The notes under the pieces: generated by a model
What the model saw: the letters and a program-made list of their open reading frames with translations, nothing else
What the model was told of the DNA's origin: nothing
Databases searched by the model: none
Part shown: piece after piece, positions 9,984 to 18,828 of the stretch
How the letters are laid out: every line of letters begins with the position of its first letter
Numbering within the stretch: the stretch's first letter is position 1
Source: Phallusia fumigata
Lineage: Eukaryota; Chordata; Ascidiacea; Phlebobranchia; Ascidiidae
Reading direction: 5' to 3'
Assembly: GCA_008931825.1 (NCBI GenBank)
Contig: QXVZ01017113.1
Span: forward strand, 1 to 20,747
Length of the DNA stretch: 20,747 nt
Position numbers and translations under genes: made by a program

Positions 9984-12045
9984 ACGAAAGATGTGACGTC
10001 ACTGGGATGCGTGACGTCATCCGTTTTACGTTGAAGCTTCTTTGTGTCGAGGTGTTAGTGCAAAATGTTTTACAGTTTCCCGCCACAAAAGATTTCCGTG
10101 TCAATGCGACTTTGTGCCTTGTACCCGAATTTGTGGTTTAAACTACGTACAATTGTTTTGTAGATTTCGCCCCACTTGCTGACAGCTTGCAATAGTAAAA
10201 AAGAAATTATATGGTTGCGTCTAAATGATGAAATGACCAAAAATTGACAAAATATTTTGAAATCGCATTAATACCAATGCAACAGCGTTGTGTGTTTGTA
10301 CAAAACTACAACGCCTGTTTTCAAAATCGTCTGATGTGCTATGGACAAGTCGGTGTCAAATTACCATCGATACAGTTTCATTGTATAGCGTTTTCGTTTT
10401 TGCTAAGAGGACGAAAGCAGCCTTGCTGTTGCGATTTCTAAAAAGTTTTTTGCGTTTACATCAGGTACCCAAAACTCGCAAGACATAAAATGATTAAATT
10501 TTACCTTTCCGGATTTCTTGCACAATGTACATGTCGGCCATGCATTTTACCATTGTTTTTGGTTTTGATATTGCATCGTATTCATACAGCCGTAAAAAGT
10601 TCAAACCTTATGCGGTTTTTCATCCTTTTGCGGTTTCAATTTTTCAACACAAAGTATAATGTTATTTTTAAAAAATATGATTTTGTAGATATTCGATATT
10701 TTGTTGGTGAAAATGGCCTGTAGCAACTTCAATGTGGCGTTTGCGAGTTTAAATTTCAATTTATCCCCATAAATTTTGGGTCATTATGCATTGGTATTTC
10801 CTGTCCGTAACAAACCAGGTGTAAAATTGAATAGTTGTGTTTCAAAGAAGTCTAAATCCGGGTAGAGCGATATTGAGGCGCCGACTACGTACAGCACAAT
10901 GAGCCTTACTGTTTGCGGTGTTTTTTTAAACGTGACACAAAATCTGCGTGGTAGATTTAGCATAGATGCGCTAGTAATATATTTCAATGCACAGTTTATT
11001 TATATTTTTTCTGTTTCAAATTGTGCAACTTCATTTCTTTTTAGTTCTACAGCGTCAACATGTACTGAAATAATTCCTTTACTTTCTCATTGTAATGCCC
11101 GCTTATGCAATTCTCTTAATACTGTCTCACTTGCAGAAAACCTGATACAGTAATTGATATCTTTTGCACTAACCCATCATGCACACACATGTATACAGTA
11201 ATTACGTTTTCATGAGCGTTTGTTTTCTGTAGGGTTACAACGCAATTCTTATTCACTGTCGTCGCGTAACTTCAGTTCCAGTGCATTTTCTGTATTTGTG
11301 CAAGCTTTTTTGTAGTTAAACATAGCATTTTAAGTTTCCCCACCTTTTTAGATCGTGCTCTAACTTTCTTCCGTGTCTGTAACCAATAAACAGGTTTCGC
11401 GTCGGTATAGCTTGTGTCGTATTAGACAGTTGTACAAAAGTAGAAACCTAAAAAAGGTTAAAAATTATTTCGAATAGACTGATTAAAGGCTCCTTGAAAA
11501 ATGTGTTGCAATTTTTTTCCCTTCACATCGCGTAAAAAAAACTATGGTCTATATTTACGATTCTCGTGTTCGGGAGAGAAGCTAGGAGGCTTTAGTAAAG
11601 TAAAAACTACTGGTCTTATGTTCAACACCATAAAAACGTTTTTATCGCGTATCTGTTGAAATGAGATGGTGTTTTGCTGTGATGTACGCGACTTTATTGC
11701 ATTCTTACACTCTACTTCACAAGCAGCACCTTCAAACTGACGTAATTGACACATATCCGTGTTGTTTGTTTGTTTCATTGTTACGCTCGTGGTGAGCCAC
11801 CGTCGGGATACCTGCCTCACTGCAGTTCCATTATAGCATAATTTTGTCTTGAATTAGTGACTTGAATTTAGGTCAACTGATAGGGTTCCATTAGGTCGGG
11901 GCAATGCCTTCGAAGTTTGTTGCTCGGGGAAACACAAGCGATCAGTTTTTTTGCGCACTAGTCTTTGATTTACGAATGATTTCCCGAGGACACTTGGTTA
12001 TTTGTGTAACAACATAACTGGATACAGTGTCTTTGATGTTTCCAG
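9984..12045. other. 3' flank of gene 1 and intergenic DNA
   Basis: Possible poly(A) signals for gene 1 are ATTAAA at 10493-10498 and AATAAA at 11385-11390, the latter followed by GT-rich sequence. Between 11.2 and 11.4 kb are two short stretches after plausible acceptors (tctgtag at about 11232 and cctttttag at about 11351) with open frames of 10-25 codons. They could be small exons of the gene ending near 12.1-12.9 kb, but evidence is weak. The overlapping open frames near 10.8-11.15 kb look like chance. Confidence 0.4.
9994..10019. promoter_or_regulatory. Two perfect CRE palindromes after the gene 1 stop codon
   Basis: TGACGTCA occurs at 9994-10001 and 10012-10019, 18 bp apart, starting 10 bp after the TGA. 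This is the consensus CREB/ATF site. In the 3' UTR it could be a DNA enhancer element or an RNA feature; the sequence alone does not tell. Confidence 0.4.
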
Positions 12046-12161
12046 ACGAAGTTTTTGTAAAGCCACAGACCTTTGGCTCGCGGTCGATTAACAAGAAATC
12101 AATGAAACAAAACTTTATGGAACTTTACGAATCTTCCCTGCAAGTCATTTCGTTCAGTTAA
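12046..12161 (+). CDS. Candidate terminal exon, unrecognised protein
   Basis: After gatgtttccag an exon begins in phase 1 (two leading bases AC) and stays open for 37 codons to TAA at 12159-12161. The other two frames close early. The peptide starts EVFVKPQTFGSRSINKKS and ends SLQVISFS; it looks coding but matches no family I know. The next exon candidate (12523) opens in the same phase with the same two bases AC, so the two could be alternative 3' ends of one plus-strand gene. The 5' exons were not found. Confidence 0.35.
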
Positions 12162-12229
12162 TGTAAACCATGCTATTGTAAGGGAATTGAAATGTTATAG
12201 TTATTTTATCACGACGTCTGTATAACTTT

Positions 12230-12643
12230 TAAAGGGTGTATAGCTGCCACGTTTAACCACGATGGTGTCGCGGACTGAAAAAATATCAACTCGAACCTTT
12301 CAGTTGTTCACAGACAAGCCATTCTTCTTCTTCTTTCGTGTGGACGATGTTATTTCCAGTTCAAATGTCCGGGCAGCGGTCGAGCAGGCAGCGGGTAGTC
12401 TCGTCATCCAAGACTGTCAGACCAATTTTCCCCANTAAAGGGTGTATAGCTGCCACGTTTAACCATCCGATGGTGTCGCGGACTGACAAAAATATCAACT
12501 CGGACCTTTAAGTTGTTTACAGACAAGCCATTCTTCTTCTTCTTTCGTGTGGACGATGTTATTTCCAGTTCAAATGTCCGGGCAGCGGTCGAGCAGCCAG
12601 CGGGTAGTCTCGTCATCCAAGACTGTCAGACCAATTTTCCCCA
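12230..12643 (+). repeat. Tandem duplication of about 205 bp joined by an N (likely assembly artefact)
   Basis: Copy 1 is 12230-12434 (205 bp), an N sits at 12435, and copy 2 is 12436-12643 (208 bp). Over the 121 bp overlapping the predicted exon the copies differ once (GCA/CCA, Ala/Pro). In the 84-87 bp of intron before it they differ by three substitutions and two indels. The N exactly at the junction and allele-level divergence suggest two haplotypes placed in series at a gap, rather than a biological duplication. Confidence 0.85.
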
Positions 12644-12873
12644 CTCGGTGGACGGTACGTGGGGCATTGACAAGCGCTAAGGCCAAGTCAAAACGTAGGG
12701 TGACGTCATTATGCATAAATGCCTTGCGACCAACATCAACGTTATTCGTATACACCGCAATGTAACCACTTGGTAATGTTGACGCCGATTCCCATTACTT
12801 CATTCTAAGGCGATGTACTGCAGGCACAGGAACTGTCCCTGATAAAGGGAACCTATATAAGTATCGTGGCTAA
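12523..12873 (+). CDS. Candidate last two exons of an unrecognised gene (12523-12654, 12824-12873)
   Basis: The exon 12523-12654 follows ttgtttacag and ends at a gtacgt donor. Its 44-codon frame carries a TTC/TTT-encoded run of five Phe, then FRVDDVISSSNVRAAVEQ and VIQDCQTNFPHSVD. It starts and ends in phase 1. The next acceptor, tactgcag, opens an exon at 12824 whose phase fits and which reads GTGTVPDKGNLYKYRG to TAA at 12871-12873. Support is unusually good for an unrecognised exon, because its second copy upstream differs from it once in 121 bp while the adjoining intron differs five times in 84, as expected under protein-level constraint. Family and function unknown; upstream exons not located. 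Confidence 0.45.
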
Positions 12874-13180
12874 TCCAGCCGGCTGGTAATCAACAACCGG
12901 GTTAAGGATAGTTCGGACACAGAAAAACTGTTGTGTTGTCATGTTCCAACATTTTTATCAATTTGGCTATCTTGGGACATGCTAAAAGCGGTAATTTAAA
13001 TTCGCAAGTATTACGCTCGTTACTATTTTTTTGGAATGGTGTGCACTGTAAGCGTATTTTAAGAATCCATCCCATGAAAATCATAGGTATGTCGCCACTT
13101 TCATCACTGTAAGACTACAAGCAAAAAGCGCGCATCGCAAAACGCAGGTCTTTTTTTGTATGTGCGCAATAATTCTATAA

Positions 13181-13186
13181 AATAAA
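13181..13186 (+). terminator. Candidate poly(A) signal AATAAA
   Basis: AATAAA lies 308 bp after the stop codon at 12873, within AT-rich sequence, and could end the transcript of the exons at 12523-12873. Confidence 0.3.
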
Positions 13187-16100
13187 ATCTAAAGGCGGAT
13201 ACATTCTATCTACAGACTTGGATACATTTAAATTAAGAACTTGACCTTTCTAAGTGTCTTATCTGTGCCGGTATACAACTTGTATATTTAAACATTACAC
13301 GCTGTAACTTTTCAACTGCGCATTTATTGATGTGGGTATAAAATCTATTTTTGTGGTTTTATCTGCGGTGTTGTCACACGTCATTATTTGACCTGCTTTA
13401 TAGTCCTGGTTGCCTTAAAATGTTGTTGACCCCTTCACGAGCGGCTTTTCAATCGACCCCAGCATCACAACCTCTGTAAACTTAAAACTAGTGTTGGCTT
13501 GAAGTTTAAAAGCCTGTTTTATTCGTATCTTGTGGCTTTTGATCTCGTGTAGTGCGCCACTAAATTAGGACTGCTTTAATTTTTACAACAAACCGTTGAC
13601 AATTGTTTTCCCGTCTTATACCACACGTGAGATGAGTACAATAGGAGGCAACGGGGTGCATTTTCCTTGAATGCTGGCTGACGTCCGATGATAATCATAA
13701 AGACACAGGGGAAAAAGTAAATCATAAGACACAGGGAAAAATAATGTTTTTTAGAAAAAAAAGCCTGATGGAAGATTATAAGAACATTTTAGAGTTGTTT
13801 TAATGTTTACTAGGACTTAGTTGGTTTAGATTAAACTGTTGATTGCGTAGTGTTCTGCACGAACAGGGTTCTAAGCTATTGGTTGATCTCCCAACTTGCA
13901 GTTAAGGGGATGTTGTTGTCAGATCGATTTCAGATTTACTGCACAACGCTCCGTTCTTATCGTTACAGCTTGCTGTACGTGAATCACAAAGATGTGTGCT
14001 TTAGTGTGGATAGCTTGTGTTTGTGGGATATTAGACTGCAGCTCACCTAACGTTGTGCATTGAACTGCAAAAAATAGTTTAACCCTTTAGTCTCCACGGT
14101 TACGCGGTATGTTAGAATTTGGACCATGCATATTTTTTGAAAAAAGCTGAAACTCCCCAATGCGCGGGGAAATTTTAAAACCGCAAGGCCTGAAAAAGAT
14201 CTCACTTCATCGAAATTGACAACAAACAGGGACTTGTCGGGCTTCCAGAAAAGCACGACTAAGGGTTTGCAGCATTTAACCAAACATTCCCCCAAAATCC
14301 CTACACGACCAAAGTTTTTATCTGAGTAAAACGTAAGGAGCTAACAGGTCCTGTACTGACGTCACTGTATACAGTTTAACATAAGTAGCGAGATGTGTTG
14401 TGTTTAAACATAGTTCGTAACGTTGGCATTTCGGCCGTGCCCGCTGCTCAGCACATGCGCTTTCAAGGGAACTTTGTTTCCTTTAAACATGAGTATAGGT
14501 GTTGTAACACCGCAGCAGTTTGCCTAACAAATCTATGACAGTTAGGCAGTATGCACAGCAAACAGCAATCATAGAACGCTAGACATTCATGACCACCACA
14601 TGATGAACTTGATGCCATGCTACCATTTAAACAAAATATAAAGCACTTGAACGCCTTGAATATTCGGAATACTCGAGATATAAATTTTACCGAGAGTAGT
14701 ACACGACTTTGTCATAGCGTTAGTAAATGTCAATTGAACGTGTTTTGTCACTGTTTAAAAGTTCACCATGAGCAGAGGCCGCCAGGGCACAGCCTGGCGT
14801 CAATAGTTTTCTAAATCTCACAAAAAGTATTTTCTTCTTGCGATGCCACTTAGACGATCTTAAAAATATTATTTTGTGCAACATTCTCGTAACACAGCAA
14901 ATAAACCCACCCACAACGTGAATAAAACTTGTATACTTGTGTTTGTCAGGGTGCACCAATGTTGGAACAAATACATTTAGGGTCAGCGAAGGACTCACGA
15001 CCTACTATTGTGGCAAGGAGTGCATAATGCGTTGTTGGGCTATAAACTAAAAAAAGACTGATTTATAAATATTCTTACCACTGTTAACCATGATGCTGGA
15101 AAGGTGTTGAAGGAGGTTTTCTAAAATTGTGTTAAAGAAGAAAACAAATGTCAACAACCTTGGTAACTGCAAAAAATGACGGCCTATGTTTATAATTACA
15201 GGCTTAATTCGCTTTGCTTGTCGCCATTTCATTTCATTGACACAAAATGTAGTTTAAACCAGCGAACGTTTGTTTAGCTTGTCTTGTCCCATACGAGATT
15301 GCGACAATGAACTGCCCTTGTTGGTTTTGCTTAACTGGTCCGAAACGGCGAAGAAGACTGTTTCGCTTCGGCTGCTTCCTGGCTGTATAAAACGCCGATC
15401 AACCAAAAATAACCCGCTGCGCCGATCAACCCCTGTTATCAGCTAGACGAGTTTTTAAAAATCACGCTGCAGTGGCACAACTTGATAAAATGCGCGTTTA
15501 AGTTTTCTACAGTCACAAATGCTTAGAAATTGCAAATTAACAAGTTCCACACAAATAAGAACGTGTCATATTTTGCATTGATTCGAATTAAAATGGATCC
15601 GCTTGTTAAAATGCAAAATAGTTAAACAGGGTCTCTCAAAGTTAAACACATTTGAGAAGAAGAACATGTTGCTTATAAAGCGCTACGGTTTTACGCCAGG
15701 TAAACGCTCATTGCCCCGTGACGCCTAAGGTATCTTCTTTCCCATTGTGCAGCTTACGAACCCCTGCGCACCGCAAAAACCCGTGATCTTTGTTTCTACC
15801 CGTGAAGCTTTTTAGATCTTTTAAAGAGTGCAGCAGTGGTTAAATCTGACTCGACGTTTTTTGAAATCTTTCGCCTTCATATGCACCCTTACTTTGTGTT
15901 GGACAACATTTTGGTTCTGTTTTAGGTTGTATAGTTTTGTGATAAAACTTTAAATGGTCAATAAACAGCTTATACTTTTTGACGCCTACTGAAACTTTAC
16001 TGTAGATCGTACATTGGCAATCTCATTACATAGAGCTAGTGACAAACATGCCGAAAACAGTTTAATGATTGTATGCTGTGTTTTTACGCGAAAATGCCAA

Positions 16101-16249
16101 TTCTGTTTGAATTTTCCCAATCCGTATAATAAGTTTTGTACATGGCTATCTTCGTACCAAGTTTACAAAGCCAATCTTTTAATACATTTTACGTTCCGGG
16201 CATTGATATGTATCTTTCATAGCCGTGTGCGTTCCTTCGCAACGTCCAG

Positions 16250-16495
16250 TCACCCTACAACCCTGTAAAGGTCCCCGTTAAAGGCTGTGGAGGGCACACT
16301 TCGTTTCACAACAGGTATTTCGCGAATCATGTCATCGTCAGTGAGAAAGGATCGTGGCCACGTCTTTTGTGTTGCCTTATCCACCGCCTTTTTTGAGGTA
16401 CTTTGGTGGAATTTGTAAGATCCATGTTTGACAAGAAGGGCTTCCTCTTTTCTTATTGTGTAACGATGTGGGTGATGAAATTTTCTATGATTCAG
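16250..16495 (-). other. Open minus-strand frame lacking ATG start, possible exon or relic
   Basis: 81 codons are open on the minus strand, ending at TGA (16250-16252). The peptide is rich in Lys, His and Thr with typical coding-like segments (EEALLVKHGSYKFHQ, KTWPRSFLTDDDMIREIP). It begins right after a TAG that could equally be an acceptor (cccaatag). No clear donor is seen at the far end and I recognise no family. It could be a terminal exon, a transposon remnant or chance. Confidence 0.25.
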
Positions 16496-16623
16496 CTATT
16501 GGGAAGTTGTGTAGGATTATGGGTTTGGTGATTTAGTTTTGAAAATGCCAAAACCACAGGTTTGCCTTGAAACTCTCAACAACATCACAGGTGTTTTAAA
16601 AGATTTTGTACCAAGTACCAATT

Positions 16624-17039
16624 TAGCAAGTTCTGTAACACACAGTTGACCAACGCCGGCTTGGCATACGTTGCTTTACGACTTTTTTCGAGCGCCATGT
16701 ACCGTGAAAAGCGGAGAACAGGCAACCCAAGTCGCTGACCCCAAAAGACAAGCCATGAAATGCCTTACCCCATGATTTTCCGGCAAACGTTTTTCTGCAG
16801 AATGGCAATCGCACGCACAGTCAGCGAAGCGGCTAACTGGGACCGGCTGGGTAGAAAAAGGGGGAAGCGCTGTATAGTTTTGTTATTCTGTTTCGCGCCA
16901 GTGCCCAGATTTTTACGTAGTTCGTTTTCGGGCAACACCCAACCAACAGTTCCAGAGCTTTGGCAGGGCGAGGTATCTTCGCAAGATAATTTTCCGAGAG
17001 AGCTTTTAGGAAGGTTTCACTTCGCTTTTCATAAGATCT
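16624..17039 (-). pseudogene. Possible frameshifted minus-strand coding relic in a GC-richer island
   Basis: From 17039 down to 16833 the minus strand is open for 68 codons (segments SETFLKALSENYLAK and KALELLVGCCPKTNYVKIWA). The frame ends soon after a CCCCCTTTTT run; switching frame at that run continues the open reading for about 60 more codons. A different minus frame is open at 16623-16814. The plus strand is also open at 16760-17053, so GC richness alone may explain this. Family unknown. Confidence 0.2.
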
Positions 17040-18733
17040 CTAAAACAATTTAAGCCGTACATGTATATCAGGATAGGATTAAACAATTTATTGAAGGTTC
17101 GTTTTTTATCAAAAAAAATTATTGAAGAATCATTTTTTGGCGAAATTGTGGTGCTGTTTGATCAAGTATAGTGTGAGGTACTTTGTAAAAATATAAATCA
17201 AGTAAATATTTCATCTTTTGACTTGACATAAAGTTTAGAGCACGTTTTGAAGTAACCGGTCAGTCCCCTTGCCTCCTCCTTAGCAGAGTTCGAATTTCAC
17301 GTTTTGTTATTTACGATGTAATTAGCAGGTCTTTGTGAGTGCCTGTTTTGCCTTTTACAACGCGAAATAGCAATGTTTGGTTCTTGCTCGGTTGAATGGA
17401 CGCTTGTGACAAACTTTACTAACGTTTTACCAGAGAAAAAAATAGAAAGTGTTGTCTGTGGGAATAAACTGCTAAATTATTTGAATTCTTCACGTTGTGG
17501 AAACTAATTTTAGGTTACTTCATACGCTGCATAGCGAGCTAACAGGCTAACAAGTCCGAAAACACACGAATACCGGCTTTAGACCGATGGCAATAGGTAG
17601 CAATTTTAAACACGATTCGAAACACGTTTGAGCATATCGCCACATATGATAGCTGCTTTTTACCTGTACCTAAAGCATGTAGGGAAATACCGAACGACAA
17701 TAGCTACATAATAAACGTTTTTGTACAAACCGCCAGCTGTTGTTAAACATATTGCGGGTGTTTTCTATGTGTATGCTACTCGCAAAACTCCACTGTAGTT
17801 AAAATATATACCAGGAAAAGTCATTTTTACGTTTTTTTCGAAAGTTGGCTGTATGCTTAATTTTTTATGTGCCCAAACGCAATCAGAAATCAAACTTTTA
17901 AACCCGCGATGCGTGGGTCTGATCCCACAATGGCTCCGCCGTCAGAATAGGAATAAGAACACGCGTCCACAAAGTGGAATTTTGATACTATAGCGGCGCT
18001 TAGCGGACAAACAGTTTGGTATTAGCCCGGCCTTAATTGGAAGGCAAAATTTTAACTGATGTAACCCTCTTGGTCTCGTTTCTAGCGTTGTTATGTTTTC
18101 GGCATTTAACTGATGTTTAATAAATTTTTTTTAATGAAATATGACGCAACATGTGTTGTGTTTTAAGGGTTTCAAAATGTATTGGTTGCTTACATGGAAT
18201 TGCGTTTATAACTTCAATAACCTCGTATGCCGCAAAAAGCAATTTACCTCATTTTATGATTCACCGTAGCTTCTTTTCCAGCCTACGTGGAGTTTTGACG
18301 CAAATTGTGACGTTTAAAGTGCACGGTTTCCGCATGAGTTCCTGTTTAATGACGACCTTGGGTGCGACGGATACGTGACGTAATTTAACCGAAGCTTGTC
18401 ACGTATGGAAAGTCTATTTTTAGGCAACACCCCATGTCACACTCCTCTGTTAAGCTCAAAGTGGACATTTGTCAGCGTATGGGGTGAAATAGAAGTGTAG
18501 AAGAGAAGATTTAGTGCAGAACACAGTTGGGCCATTTCAGGCCATTTTAACTACCAGTTCCTTGCCTTGAGTAATGAATATTTAGGAACGTAGCTCGTCA
18601 ATTAAAAAGAAATATACTTAGTTAAGACTTCTAATCGCAAAAAAACTTTTAAAAAAATCTTTTGAGTTAAGTGATTTGACGTTTTATCGAATCCAAGAAT
18701 GTGTGCGCAAAACAACTTTATAGTAAAAAAAAG

Positions 18734-18828
18734 ACTTTCTTTTTCAGAAGCGTGCCGCTGGCAATTTAATTAACACATTACAAATTTTTGAAATCACTGA
18801 ATTTTAGTGGTTATTCAACATTGTTAAC
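18734..18828 (+). promoter_or_regulatory. Strong 3' splice acceptor and 5' UTR of the secreted-protein gene
   Basis: A textbook pyrimidine tract and acceptor (gactttctttttcag) ends at 18747, leaving an 81-bp leader before the ATG at 18829. A second, weaker AG is at 18806-18807 (aattttag). No coding exon with a matching donor is evident upstream. In tunicates such orphan acceptors are often spliced-leader trans-splice sites; a cis-spliced non-coding first exon is the alternative. Confidence 0.45.

Larger units (their letters stand above)
12874..18747. other. 5.9 kb without a convincing gene
   Basis: Mostly AT-rich intergenic sequence. A short direct repeat (AATCATAAAGACACAGGG) is at 13693-13716 and 13720-13740. 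A consensus CRE palindrome is at 14357-14364. A TATAAAA at 15386-15392 follows a 27-codon open frame (15307-15390). An exon-like stretch after acttgcag at 13907 stays open to 14050 but is unsupported. An exon-like stretch after ttttccag near 18280 may be an upstream exon of the secreted-protein gene. The GC-richer island at 16.25-17.05 kb is listed separately. Confidence 0.4.

Noticed and set aside
9836-10141. 101-codon plus-strand frame overlapping the gene 1 terminal exon
   Set aside because: It lies in a different frame from the exon that joins in phase with 4826; treated as a shadow.
12570-12755. Minus-strand open frame with plausible peptide (VGKIGLTVLDDETTRWLL)
   Set aside because: It is antisense to the exon 12523-12654. 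The plus-strand exon has good acceptor and donor sites and a phase-compatible next exon, so this was treated as a shadow.
15307-15392. Small open frame starting MNCPCWFC followed by TATAAAA
   Set aside because: 27 codons, highly basic, no splice or homology support; the TATA-like motif is common in AT-rich DNA.
17913-17928. T-arm-like hairpin GTGGG-TCTGAT-CCCAC
   Set aside because: The loop is six bases rather than seven, the B box is imperfect and no A box or acceptor stem is visible.
18428-18486. 8-bp inverted arms CACCCCAT and ATGGGGTG
   Set aside because: Short arms with a 43-nt loop; an isolated dyad of this size is expected by chance in 20 kb.
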